From Dirofilaria immitis (lineage: Eukaryota; Nematoda; Chromadorea; Rhabditida; Onchocercidae): a stretch of DNA of 64,000 nt. The translations under genes were made by a program, and so were the position numbers. The stretch lies in contig JAKNDB010000064.1 of assembly GCA_024305405.1 (NCBI GenBank), forward strand, positions 1,426,001-1,490,000. The letters are read 5' to 3'. The stretch's first letter is position 1. Each line of letters opens with the position of its first letter. This document shows, piece after piece, positions 36,801 through 49,671 of this stretch. The notes under the pieces were generated by a model. The model ran no database searches. It was not told where the DNA came from and saw only the letters and a list, made by a program, of their open reading frames with translations.

Positions 36801-37402
36801 TTAGATATAAACATATAAACAATAACATACAAATCTAAAAGGATTATTGAATAGTTCAAATGAAGGAAAAATTCGTATTTTTCATATGAATGAATATTTC
36901 ATGTTCATTTATGAAATTTATTAATGAGAACAACTTAGATTAACGAGGAACAACGAGGAGCTTCTATTTCGTTTAATTTTTTTTTTTTTTGCTTTCTACT
37001 ATGACTTAAATATCACATGTAGAAAGAAAAAGAAATTTGTAACATTTTAAAGAGTAGACAAAGTAGCATGAAATGAACCTCATGAGTTCATATTTTATCT
37101 TCAATAATTTTTGTCTATGCTTTATTCAAGCTGAAGTGTCCTTGCAAAGATATACTGTGCAAAATTCAAATTTTCAAAAATACCACTTAGAAGTTAAAAT
37201 TGTAAAAGTAAAATTCTTTAGATGACACTTCTAATTACTGCATGATACAAAAAAAAGAGAGGAAAAGAAGAAAACTATTCTATTCATAAATAAATATGAA
37301 CTATTCATGAAGATATTATCATAATAATACACTTACGATATGCTGACGAATGAATTGATGAAAACGTTGTTCACGTTCACTAACGTCCTCCCATTGTTCC
37401 AT
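33873..37402 (-). CDS. lmbr1l: LMBR1 domain protein (LMBR1L/LIMR family multipass membrane protein)
   Basis: LMBR1L-type proteins are multipass membrane proteins; the vertebrate member is a lipocalin-1 receptor and an ER-associated regulator of Wnt signalling. Nine exons on the minus strand: 37337-37402, 36710-36834, 36343-36586, 35723-35818, 35271-35388, 34842-35092, 34516-34660, 34244-34401 and 33873-34141. The start is MEQWEDVSEREQRFHQF. Family blocks are WSLAVSMGAATLLPFSVIG, NYYFQWLNWPLIHSLWN, GIMTRVYETVAV, GLARMFSVVSNHLL, LILSSALPVLARTLG and LSNFTLVWTYNVAFA. About nine hydrophobic segments flank a cytosolic loop in exon 6 rich in Arg/Lys. The exon at 34516-34660 lacks one base in the T-run at 34569-34571 (minus-strand A-run); adding it restores FASYIRHFGAVVEI and gives 1473 nt, 490 residues, matching the family length. 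Confidence 0.93.
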
Positions 37403-37762
37403 TTTATATTAAACCATGCATACGTACGTCGTTTCCTTTATTTTCCTTTTAAAAGTAAGAACAAGAAGGAAGGGGAAAAAAAGCTAAAGTTAAATAATAC
37501 CCCATCAATCTCTCAAATAGCTGTTCGAATATCACCTATCTATAAACAAATAGTATATACGAATTAAAGAACCATCTACCTCTTAGATTTCAATGCAACC
37601 AACATTTTCCAACGGAACTTTTATGCGGCACGCGTTAAATCCATCAATCTCTCATGGAAAATTTTTGTTTATTAGGACTTATGGCTTGGATTTTGGGCAA
37701 TGTTTAAGATACGTTTTCTGGTCTTTGTTTGCTTAAATTAATTTGGAGTTTAACTTCAGATA
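37403..37762. promoter_or_regulatory. Divergent promoter region LMBR1L/RCC1L
   Basis: These 360 bp separate the start codons of two head-to-head genes, so the interval must hold both promoters. A 3' splice-like TTAACTTCAG ends at 37759, three bases before the RCC1L ATG, and probably marks spliced-leader addition. No clear TATA box is distinguishable in the AT-rich background. Confidence 0.6.
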
Positions 37763-38961
37763 ATGAAGTCGGCAATAGTTCGGGAAACTGCAGCAGTTGC
37801 TAAGCTGAAAATTAAAAAGAGTGATTTTGTTTATGGTTGTGGTTTCGGGAAAACAGGAAGTCTTTTTACAAAAGTATTACGAGAAACTGGACAGAAAGAA
37901 TTCAAGAAGCCTCAACAGATTCTATATTTTAATTCGCGTAATATTCGTCATATTGCTGCCGGGTTTGGCTTCTCAGTTTTGGCATCGAAGCAGAAACTTT
38001 ACGGTGGTGGCATTAACATTTTTAGCAATGATCTGTATAATAGCGATTACTGGAGTAAAGGTGTTTGCTTGAATGCTAATGCCAGAGATAAGCAATTTGG
38101 TACTATAATAGGTGTTGCAGCTGGTCGACGACATTTTCTGGTTGCATCGAAAAAAGCTGTTTATGCATTTGGTGATAATGCTCACGGACAATGCGGACAA
38201 AATCCTGAAAATGTACCGTTTGTAAGACTGGAAAATAAACCATTTCAAAAATTACAATTCCTTCAGATTCGGAAGTTGCTCAGATACATTGTACGTTGGA
38301 TACATCATTCATCATTTTGGATTCTGGCGAAGTATTTTCATTTGGATTAGGTACTGATGGACAGTTAGGACGTGGAGTATGCAATTATGATTGGCGTTGC
38401 TTACAAGTTGAAGGTAATTTGAAGGGAACAAAAGTAGTAACTTTAAAAGGAAGCACAGATACTTTAATGGCTGTGACGAAGAATGGTGAATTATTCATGT
38501 GGGGACAGAATGAATACGAACAAATGCATCCATTTGTAAAGGATATTCAAAGTGGTTTTCCATGTGAAATTCGTCTTTCTATGGGAAAAATTACGGCGGC
38601 AGATTCTACGGCAACTTCTTGTATAGCATTAAATAGCAGTAATGAAGTTTATGTCTGGGGTTTCGGAATTCTCGGCATGGGACCGAATGTTACATCGCTA
38701 CGACGACCGGCTCTATTAGAACATAATCTTTTCAGCGGTGGTCCCAATGATTCTGGTAAAGTTAAGAAGATTTTTGCCGGTAACTCTTCGATGTTTGCTA
38801 TTTCAAAAATGGATAATCTGTTTTCTTGGGGATTGAATAGGTTTTGTCATTTGGGTCTTTCTCACGACAAAGACCAACATTTTCCATTTCAACTTGATGT
38901 ATTAAAGAAGCCATTAGATGTCTCAATTGCTCCTGATCATGCATTGTTTTTGATGAGTTAA
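37763..38961 (+). CDS. rcc1l: RCC1-like protein RCC1L (WBSCR16 homolog), one frameshift
   Basis: RCC1L is a mitochondrial seven-bladed beta-propeller protein needed for mitoribosome assembly and 16S rRNA pseudouridylation modules in vertebrates. The gene is intronless here. RCC1 repeats are visible as GRRHFLVASKKAVYAFGDNA, SGEVFSFGLGTDGQLGRG, NGELFMWGQNEYEQM, EVYVWGFGILGMGPN and NLFSWGLNRFCHLGL. The order and the GFGILGMGPN block match RCC1L rather than nuclear RCC1. As written the frame breaks at the A-run 38247-38251; one added A joins QKITIPSDSEVAQIHCTLDT and gives exactly 1200 nt, 399 residues. It is head-to-head with LMBR1L and 211 bp upstream of LIG4 on the same strand, a possible operon. 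No obvious N-terminal mitochondrial presequence beyond a few basic residues. Confidence 0.9.
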
Positions 38962-39150
38962 TTTGTGATATTTATCGATTCCTGGAATTGTTGTTAGTTT
39001 CATGTTAAATATTATAAAATATGGTTGGTAAAATATTTGATTTCCTTCCTCTGCGAAAGCGTCATTTTTAGGGTTTTTTCTCTTTTTTTTTTTTAAATAT
39101 CGATGATCTCTTCTTATATATTTTTGTTCGAAATTTAAATGTAATAAATT

Positions 39151-39172
39151 AATCAGAAGCACTGATTGTTAA
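39151..39172 (+). promoter_or_regulatory. Probable trans-splice acceptor of LIG4
   Basis: TTAATCAG ends at 39156, 16 bases before the LIG4 ATG, after a 195-bp AT-rich gap behind RCC1L. This fits a trans-spliced downstream gene of a nematode two-gene operon, although an independent promoter cannot be excluded. Confidence 0.45.
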
Positions 39173-42100
39173 ATGTCGGATAGTGATGAAACTAGCGACG
39201 AAACAGTAGAAGATACTGATATTATAAAAGAAGATGAACAAGAACTGGAAAATGCAGCAGCGAACAGTGTAGAAGAAGAAATTTCTCAAAATTTCAAATA
39301 TGCAACATTGTGCAATTACTTAGATCGTATGCAGCAAATTCATTTCAAAGATAAATTTGGCAAGGAACGAGTATTAAAAGCATTAATGAAGAAATGGACA
39401 ACAAATGCTTCTAAATTTACAAATGAAGCTGTTAGTTTCTACCCGGTTTTGCGTATTATAGCTAATTCATTGGATCGACGAAAATTTCATATGAAATCGG
39501 TTAGTTAATGATCAAATTTACTGAAACGAAGATTCATAGTTTGTGTATAAACTATTTTAAGTTCGATTTCCAAAACTGAGAAGTTGGGCCATGCCATTTT
39601 ATTTGTATTGTGTTGGTGAATTTTTAGAAACGGATTATATCTGAGGTATGCCGTGTGTTGCTTCTTCCGCCAAAGACAAAAAAGGAATTGATGCAGATAG
39701 ATTCTAAAGTAAATTTATTTATTTATGACTACATCGTTTGCTGTTTGTTTATTATATTCATTTTTTACCAGTGAAACATCTTTATTCACATTGAGGAAGC
39801 GTTTGTGCAGAAAAAAACTTTTGGAAGAAAAAACTTGTAATTAGAGATTTACAGTGTAGAATTAGATCATCGCTGTGTTATATCATGTAATAGCACGTAA
39901 ATTAAATCGTGGAATGAATTGCAGTAATATTAGCCATGTTCTTGCTATAATGCAACAGCTTTCCGATGAGACGAAATTTTTAAATGTCTGAAAATGATAA
40001 CTGTATGTTGTCCCGTCATTTAGTTATCATTCTTTTAATTCAGTTTTTCGAATCGAGAATATGAGTCATTTAAGTTATCATTGTTATAATATGAAATGTG
40101 CAATGAATAAAAATAAAATTTTCTGAAAGTCTTCAAAAATTCAATCATCAAATCTTTTCTAGGATGCATGCCAGTCGATTATGAAACTTTCAGAAGAAAT
40201 TTCGCTGCGAAATCCAGCTACTACTAAGCGTGAGCTGTCTCTTTTGATGTAAATGATTCACTATGCAAAATCACAGACAGAGAAATAAGTAAGTATTTAT
40301 CTATGCAATATATTCTAGTCATAAAATATGTTTGAAGTTATTTCTGCTTCTATATCCATAAATTCGTAATTTGCATGTTGCAGAAAGCACAGAACTAGAG
40401 AAACTTTTAAGAGCCTGCACGACAGTACGTGAAGTTTATTGGCTTTTGCAAGTATTTGTACGTAAAATTGAAGTAAGTTACATATTGTCAGCATATTAAT
40501 CTAATCATTTTTTTATACTTTTTTCCTTGTTAATCTAATCATTAGTCAGCATTCTAAGAGTGAAAAAAATCGATAAAAGAAATCCATTTCATTTACTGAA
40601 TAATTCCGATAATGTGACTAACAGTTCGAGAGCCACAGAAATTTATATATTTGGCATTTGTTTAATAAACTCTTCGTTGAAAATATTATGTATGAAACGA
40701 TATTTTATAAGTTATTAATGATAATATATAAATACTATATTTATTCTTCAAAAATTAATTTCAGCGTTCCTTAAATGTAACATCTGCAAGTTTAGTAAGC
40801 TGGGTACATCCCAATGGAGCTGCATTATATCAATCGGGCGTCAGTTTGCGAAAAATTTGTGATCTTGCCACGGAAGGTAAAATGACAGATGACTCCACCA
40901 TGCTTTTCCGTCGTTTTGAACCAATGTTATTATCAAGAATTAGGCATGGTACTTCGAATGTTTACGATAAGGTAATTATTTCAATCATATGATAATTTAA
41001 AATTGTGTGAGAACTAATGAACAACAATGAAAACTTTATTTCAAAGATAAGACTGCTTTGTATGATGTTATAATGTTGAAGTTTCGGAAATCCCTGGTTT
41101 TTACTTACGAGTAAATCTAATAGTTATGATAAGTAATTTATTTTCTGATTAGCAAGCAATGTAATGTGAATTTGAGCTGGTTCATTTTTGCGGCCATGAA
41201 TTTTATGTGGAATTAAAATATGATGGTGAACATTTCTTGCTGCATAGAGGACCAAATTGCGAAATGCGATATTACTCACGGGTTCAGAATGACTTCACAA
41301 ATACTATTGCACCAGTGCTGGATCATAGAATTAATCCATATTTTGCTCCTTCACTTGAAAGCTGCATATTAGATACTGAATTATTACTTTGGGATACTAT
41401 TATCGAGAAATACGGTTAGTTTGATAATTCGATGATGAATGAATATCTCGTGTTATTGTGCAGCGTGAAGAAATTGCTTCAATACTTGGCTCAGTATAAA
41501 GTAAAAGTAGCGTTTTACAATTTTCCAGATTATATCATTCATAATTGGTGATAATCAGCACTAGTTTCGATATCTTTCCATTTTTTTAGTTTGGAATCCA
41601 AATAGCATTGATACTGTTAAGTTTTTGGTATATAGAATGTTCTTATAGTTGGTCATAATGCGCAAGCATCAGATGGTCGTATTTATGATGTGAAGGCTCT
41701 GAGAACAGATGGTGCAGTAGAACCATGTGTTGCCGTATTCGATATTTTATTTTTGAATGGAAAACCATTGATGGATGTTCCACTGAACGAAAGACTTGCC
41801 CTTCTTCAAAATGGGAATGTTTTGCAAAAACAAGATAAGACAAAAATTTTCATATCAAACTTCACTGTTGTTAAAACGAGGTAATTTCTCTCTTATCAAA
41901 TAAAGATTAGTTTTATAAGTTTAACATAAATTTTCAGGATATTCAAGAAAAAAAACTGATAAAATCGACTAGTCTGAATAGGACGTAGTTTATTGTCATA
42001 TATTTGAAGAAGATACGGAATGATAGAAATTTGGTAGAATATTATTCAGTAACTTGAGTATATCTGACCAGTAATAAATGATAGATTTCTGAAATTTCCT

Positions 42101-44880
42101 ATAAATTTAAATTGATATTTATACTAATATATTCTTTGTTATTTTTACAGGAGGAATTTGCTTCAGTATATCAAGAAGCTATAACAAATGGTCAAGAAGG
42201 CATTGTAGCGAAGAAAATGGATTCGGTTTATAAAACGGGTATGCGTCAGATGGTAAATGGTTGGTTTAAGGTAATTATTTCTTCAGAATACATACTTCAC
42301 TTTTCTATATGTTCAATTTTTCAGAGGTAATTTTATCTATTTATTAAGCAGCTTTATGCATATTCTCTGTTTCTGAATGATAGTTTCTATAAGGAATATA
42401 TTTTATGTTAGTATTGTCGCAATGTCCTGAACTGTATGCTATAATACTATAATTTAATGAAATGTAGTTTTAGCATCTCATAGATTAAAGCATTCATCGT
42501 GAGGTAAAATTCGACACTAGCGATTTGATTTTATTTATTATTTCGAAATAAATTGTGTGCGTTTTAGATAAAACCGTTCCACTTGGGTGATGAAACATTG
42601 GATCTTGCAATTGTTGGTGTTGATCTTGGTAGAAATGATAAAATCAGCAGCTATTGTTTGGCTACGCTTAGAGGTGCTCCCATATCATTTCTGTTGGATC
42701 ATTGAAATTTTCAATTCTACACTTATAATGTGATTCGAAAATGGTGGTGCACGATTTTTTAAATTTAGCGATTTAGATAATAAGTTCTTCATGGTCGGCA
42801 AAGTAGGAACGGGATTTGACGAAACAACACGTAAATTTCTCAAAAATCGTTTGATGCGAGATTATGGATTTTATAAAAGTGATAAAATCCCAAGCTGGAT
42901 TCATCAAGATTACATATCAACCGATTTGCCAAGTCATTTTGTAAATCAGGACAACATGCAAGTTGTTGAGGTATTTTTTTTAACGAATCGAAATTAAACA
43001 ATCAAAAGCTTTTCAAACTATTTCTGTTTATTTATTTATTCGATCAAATATTTCATTTAGTTTTCAAAATTTATTTAGATTCGAGCTAAAGGATTAAGGA
43101 ATGGCCGATTATATGCCCCAACTCTGAAGACATATCGGGATGACAAATACGTAAAAGATATCGATCAATACCAAGAATTTTTGGACTTTGATAAGGTGCT
43201 TTTTTTTTTGGTTAGAAAATTTGTTAGAAGTATGTAATTATAATTACATTATTTGCAAATATTTGCAAAGGTTTTTTTAGAAATTACGCTTAGATAGTAT
43301 AAAAAATGCGCAAAGCATAACAGACCCAAGAAAACGAACAACAACTGTTCATGTGCTTGATGAATGTCAAATCAAGAGATCACGTGTCGAAGAAATAAAT
43401 CAAGATTTGAAGGGGAAACAAATTTGTATCTTGAGAGGTACTTCTGATGTAACAATACAGGATCTGCAAGAAGTCATTGTTTCATTTGGTGGCATTCACG
43501 TTGCTAATCCAGGTTTTTATTCACTGTTTTACGCTAACTACATTCCTGACTTGCAAATTACATGCATATGGCTTTATTCATGAATTGTAAAAAGCAATAG
43601 TCTCTACTAGATCATATTCAGGTCCCAAAACACTCTTCGTTGTGACTGGAGAGCCAAAACATGTGAAATCAAAGTCGATTATTAAAAGTAACAAATATAA
43701 TGTGGTCAGCGCAGATTGGCTTATAGCATGCAAAAATGTGAGGAAAGTCATACCTATGTCAGTTTTTTAATTTGTAAAATATTTTACTTGGAATTGAAGA
43801 TGAAAGTTATGCCAAAAATTTCTGGGGTAATGTACTTTCCATCATTTTATAGCCGAATGTTATAACCATCCATAAAAAAGCTTGCCAAATCTTAATTCTT
43901 TTCATCTTTGTGAGAAATATTTTATTTTCCTTTCATTTAATCTGTAGTTTAACTTTAATTCAACTTAGTCTCTCTTTTTCAATCTATAATCTACTTTATT
44001 TTAAACTGATTTGTTTCAAAAACATTCCAGTTTCTTTTGGCATATTTTCATGGTATAATGAATTTTGCTAACCATCGGAAGTTGAAGTTCGTGTTCTATT
44101 TCCGTCATGTAAAAATCTCATTATGTCATCTGTGGTAATAATGCAATTAAAGATTTTCAATTTGCCATTTTTGAATATATTAATTATAGAACGGAGAAGG
44201 AAGCTATTCATGTTGTTGACGATAATCTCTATTCGTTATTTATCGATGATAAAGCATCGGGAAATTCTACTATGTTGACAAGCTCTAGTGCATATACGGT
44301 TGCAAGTATCAGTGCCTTGCTGGACAAGATAAAAGTACCTAAGGTAATTTTCCAAACGTGTTTTCAGAATTTGTTGGTTTCATTATTAATATTGCTTTGC
44401 ATTTAGGAAAAAAGAACTGTTTTTTCATATTTTAAAATTTTTAGCGGAAGAAACCATTAGCTGCCGAGGAAGCACTGAGGAAGCAATTACTTAACGATGA
44501 AAAGTTTGATCGATTTTCTGGCCAAACATTTTATTTACATGATGACTTAACAAAAATTCAGAAAATGTACATTCAAATCTTACTGCGAATGCATGGTGCT
44601 GATCTGAGTACGAAACAGAGCAGTGATGTTACTCATATTCTTGTCCCTGACAGGTATGATCATAAGTATGTATAACTAAACATCTGCATTTGAAACTTAA
44701 GTTTTCATTTACTTTTCCTTATTCTACAATCATTATAATGTTTTTTTTTCTGCAGAATATTTTTGGAATTGAAAGAATATATTTTTTTTCTTCAGAAAGA
44801 TGGCACATATTAATCTGCTAAAGAAAACGACTATTGTCGACATCAACTGGTTAGAAAACACCCTCGATATGCGATTTTAA
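39173..44880 (+). CDS. lig4: DNA ligase IV (non-homologous end joining)
   Basis: ATP-dependent ligase that seals double-strand breaks with XRCC4. Seventeen exons: 39173-39499, 39628-39708, 39866-39985, 40163-40288, 40384-40472, 40765-40971, 41153-41414, 41649-41880, 42151-42270, 42568-42673, 42777-42970, 43079-43195, 43281-43512, 43622-43757, 44190-44343, 44445-44653 and 44796-44880. Order: N-terminal DNA-binding domain, nucleotidyltransferase motif I (VELKYDGEH, Lys about 339), motif III AVFDILFLNG, motif IV EGIVAKK, motif V WFKIKPF, OB-fold, then two BRCT domains (VSADWLIACKN and VDINWLENTLD). Missing bases in the T-run 40242-40245 and the A-run 41873-41876 must be restored; the total is then 2799 nt, 932 residues (human 911). 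Oddities: motif I has His where Arg is expected, and a TAA sits in frame at 41162-41164 near the start of exon 7 unless the acceptor is at 41176. Confidence 0.94.
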
Positions 44881-47797
44881 AAATTCATTTTCTACTGATT
44901 TCAGTTTTCACTCGCTAAGCAGTTTCATAGTTTTGCCTTTCAATTTCTTTTCTTTTTTCGCTAGTAATTTCATTAAACTTATGATTTATTCATATAAATA
45001 GTTTCAATTTAACTTCAATTTTAAGCGGGTTAATTTTGATTTTGGAAGAAATCATTGTATTTGAGATATGTAAAATGCTAAAAGAAATTGATGTCATCAA
45101 ATGTATCGAGCAGTACTTTTCATATTATTCTTTTCTCACTGAATTATTTTTGTCCATATATATCAAACTCATGCTGGACTGTTTCAATTTTAGTTTCTGC
45201 AGTATTAAATAATCCACTCTTTAAAATGAAACTGGAAAAAGTTAATGGAATTTGTTCACTGCATCGAAATTTCGGACAAATGAAAAAGCTAATGAAGATT
45301 TCAAAGAAAGAATATATTCAGTTTAATAATTTGAAATGTAAATTGTATAAGATATAAACGTTTTTGTTTTTCTGTCACTTTTATTTTGGGCAATGTAAAA
45401 TAAACTGTAAAATTCTTGTGAATATGAATAAGTGTTTTTCTGAGCTTCAGCTAAATCCTAGATTATTTTTTTCAAAATAAGCTGTTTTTCTTTTCAGAGT
45501 TAATTAATTCCTTACTTTCCTACGAAAGTTTTGCTTCTGAATAAAACTTTTCAAAATTCCGCTTCGTAGGTATTCACAAGAAAGTATATGCATGAATAGC
45601 TTACAGTCATAAAGTCTTTATTTACTTTTAGTATAATAGTCTTCTGGTTTCCAATTTCTTTAATTCAAATTTGAAAAAAAAGGATTACTCTAAAATTAGT
45701 TCACTTATATTATTCATCTTGGGCTTATTTTCTATCAGATGGAAATTTGATTAACTTTGAGTCCGTTTTTGTCAGTTATCAGCATTTCAAATACTGTTAT
45801 GATGACCTTTTCTTACAACCTGTTTCAATGTATTTTGAATGGCACTCAGTTTCTTAAATTGAATTTAAAAGGCAATACCGGATGGTAAAGTTGACATTTA
45901 TCCATAATAATTATAGATTGAGTATTTATCTTGTAACCTTTCCCTAGTTATGCTACTTATTCATAGCTACGTATATTGTTTCTATGCTATATGCTATAAT
46001 TGACTCTCATCAAATTGATACAGTATCATGGAAAGATTTGCAAATGTTCTGCTTATTGATTTGATAAAAACTTAAAAGGCAACTGTAAAGATCATCATTT
46101 AATTTCATGGCATTCATTTTCTTCTTTTTACTAGCATCTTTTCATCTTACAAAAATATGCAAGAAAGAGAAATTTTGAATAGGTATTTCTTTTTGTTTAC
46201 TTTTTTTTTTTTTTTTGTTCTCTTGCTATATTGCAAGAAGATGAAAGAAGCTCAAGCAAAACAAGTTCATTTTACAATTTAAAAGAAAAAAAAAGCGGCA
46301 ATTTTTGTCATTTCAAATATATAAGCAAAAAAGGAAAAAAAAAAATTCAACAATATTATGAAGGAAAAAAAAGAAAAAGTAGAACAAATTTGTAATCTAT
46401 TTTCCAGATTGTTCCCATTGAAATTTCCGAGAAATTGTTGCAATCTAAAAATCATATAGTATAGTTGAAATTGAAATTCTTCTCTCTTTCTCCTTTTCTA
46501 AAATTTTTCTATGCAAAAATTAACTTTGTAAAAAAAAATTCTTTTTTTTCTTTTTGATTAAATCTCAAAATATGCTATATTGAAAGTCCAATAATTCTAA
46601 CAATTAATCAATGATCAAAAATTGATTCGAACAATGCTAGAAAGAGAGAGAGAAAAAAATGATAGATTCAAAACTTATCAATTAATAATTTGCAAACTTG
46701 CAATCAAGTATCAAATGATTTTCATAAACCTCATCAAATCATCGTTTTATCAAGTGGTTATGAAAAAGAAAAAAAAAGAGCATTTCTAGACTGATGCTAA
46801 AATTGGTTCAGAAATTTCTCGGGAAAAAGATAATGGAAAAGGTTTGAAAATAGATTTTAGGCATTGATCAATGCATTTTGATCGATAAAATAAAAGGCGA
46901 CAAATAGAAGATAAAAGAAAAAAAAACGATAATTAATATATAAAGCATCTACACATACAAAATAAGTACTCGTTAATTTAAATAAATTGTTGATATTCGT
47001 AGGAAATCATTTTTGATTAAATTGTAAAAAAAAAAGAGAAAAAAATTTATCAAAATTTCATCTAAAAAATTTTCGTTTTTTTTTCATCCAATAAAAGCAA
47101 ACTAAAAGCGAAATTATCACTGAAATACAATGGTAAGTTGTTTTAAATAATATATCGAGAAATTTAAAAATGAAGCAAGCATAAATAGTTCAAAATTATT
47201 ATAATATGCTTCATAATATTCTTTCAATATCAATCAAACCGATGGTGTCATTTTCGAAGTTGCATCAATCGTTGAGCTTTTTACGATAAATTAATTTCAA
47301 TTTTTGATTTACTTATGAATTTTATAATTTATTTATTAAATTTGACTTAGATAGCTTATGGTAGTAGAAAGGAAAATTTGAATAAAATTTTTGTGTTAAT
47401 CTATGAAATGATCGTTAACCCGAATTTTTGATAGACCTATTCTATTTATAATTAATTCAATGCTAAATTTAAAAATAACACTTGGTTATTTGAAAGACAT
47501 TCAAATCGAACTTGCTATGATAAAATTTCCAAAACAAAACAGTAATAGTATCAATGAAAATAATATGATAACAAATATGAGAGATAAGAACGATTACGAA
47601 CCCTTCAAATAAACCCTGTGCAATTAATTATTGAATAGTAATTAAAATACATATTCAATAACATATACAACAACAATATAATTTACCTTGTCTGAATGAA
47701 AAAAAAAAAAAAACAAAAAAAATTAAAACACACCTTGCTTATATTTATACATATATATATATATACCTTGTACAATATAAATAAACAATCGAGACAA

Positions 47798-47800
<3 letters not shown>

Positions 47801-47836
<36 letters not shown>
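47801..47836. repeat. (GA)n microsatellite
   Basis: An interrupted GAGAGGGAAA start is followed by an uninterrupted GA run of about 26 bp. Confidence 0.95.
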
Positions 47837-48354
47837 ATAAAATTCGAGAAAATGCAAAGGAAAAAAAAAAGAGAAGAAAATATTCATACCTTGTACAAAC
47901 GAAAGAGTACAAATGACCCTGTTTATAATTTCAAATCTTTCAAATTCATAGATATTAATTAATTAATTAAGTTCATTCATTCCAATATTCATTATATATT
48001 GAAAAGAAAAAAATTTTTTTCCGAATAATTTTATAAAATTGCATAAAAGTGAATCAATCAATAAACAATTTCGAGAATACAACACGTATATTTTTTAAAA
48101 TTTTACTCATACAATATAATATAAGTGAAATTGAGCTAAGAAAGTTTACAATTTTACGTAAATATTTAATTCTATACGTTTTTCTTTTCTTTTTTTTTTT
48201 TTTCAACTTTATTACGGTAACATATTTGAAAATATTTTTTTATAAAAAAATTTTAAAAATTAACTTATCAGCAGGTTTTATTAGAAATACAAACATACTT
48301 TCTTTGCTCAAAAGGATAAGTTTATTAGTTGTGCAAAAACTTCCACATACATAA

Positions 48355-48371
48355 ACACTACACATACATAC

Positions 48372-48403
<32 letters not shown>

Positions 48404-48416
48404 ACACACACATGCA
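48355..48416. repeat. (CA)n/(CATA)n microsatellite
   Basis: Alternating CACA and CATACA units form a compound microsatellite about 60 bp long. Confidence 0.95.
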
Positions 48417-49671
48417 TATATAAATATGGAAAGTAGGAAAAGAAAAAATCCTGATTGAATTAATTTGTACCGAAAATGACAACTTTTCTAGCATTTCTCT
48501 TTTTTGTTTTTTTTTCTTTTCTCGAATCTCGAAGTAAATGTTCTATACTTTTCAACGACTAATATATTTAGTAAAATTAAAATACAATTTCGAGATAAAA
48601 CATTTAGTATGAATCAACATCGAGAATGATCATAATTTCGTACAACAAATTAATACAACAAAATGTAACTTAATCTCTTTCTTCTTCTTTCATTCGTCAA
48701 TTTTTCAACAATATCTTATTAAATTATTAAAAAAAAAGAAAAAGAAAAGAGAGAGAGAGAGAGAGAGATGGACAAAGAGAAAAAGAAAGAAAAAAAAAGA
48801 AGTTGAAATTTATAACTAATTTTATATAATCTAATTTATAATTATTTTATTTCATCTATTAATAATATAAGAATTTTACAAAAATTTTTCATAACATTTA
48901 CCATGTTAATTAATTGAGATAATTTTTGCAATTTATTTCTTTTCTCATTAAAAAAAAAAAAAAAGGTAAAAAATTTTTGCGAAAATTTATATTTCATAAA
49001 TAAAATCATCTAATAAAATATGCGAATTTTATTCAATTATAAGAAATAAACATTTCAAACAATAAATTTGATACAAATTCTTTTTTTTTGTTTAATATTT
49101 CAAAAACAAAAATTTTACCATTCGAAAATAAATTTTTGAAATGTTTTCTATTATTTCAATATTTTATAATACAAATTTTTTCATAATTTATTAGCAATTA
49201 AATTTCTCAAAATATTCAAATATGCTTAATTTTATTTAATAATTGCTATAAATATAGGAGGAAAATTTTAAAATTTAAAATTATTTTGTTTTTGAATGAA
49301 AAAAAAAAAAAAAGAAATTGATCATTTGTTGATCAATTTTTCCATCATCAATAATAATTAATTATATGATACAAACTTATGGTACCATAATTAAATAGTA
49401 CAATTGCATGGATTAATAAATTTAAGCTCGACATTCTAGTAATCAAGTTTTCATACAAAAATTCTAATAAATTTAAAAAGTTCAAATTTAAAAAAAACTT
49501 TTAAATGCAATAAAAAATACATATATGTATATATATATATATGTATGTAAGTATGTATGCAAGCCTCGTTATATTCCGATATGACCTTGAGCCTGATTAC
49601 TAATTATTAATGCATAGCTTTGAGCTTAACGCTATTATGATAATGTATATAGTTACGATGATGATAAACAT

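Larger units (their letters stand above)
44881..49671. other. Low-complexity intergenic region between LIG4 and lin-39 (convergent)
   Basis: No gene is supported. The DNA is dominated by A- and T-tracts (for example 46200-46216 and 47698-47712) and microsatellites. An 89-codon ORF at 45088-45357 has no recognised family. The last few hundred bases must hold the lin-39 3' UTR on the minus strand. Confidence 0.6.

Noticed and set aside
37763..38961. Two separate RCC1-type genes
   Set aside because: The two overlapping ORFs join into one RCC1L protein when one A is restored at 38247-38251.
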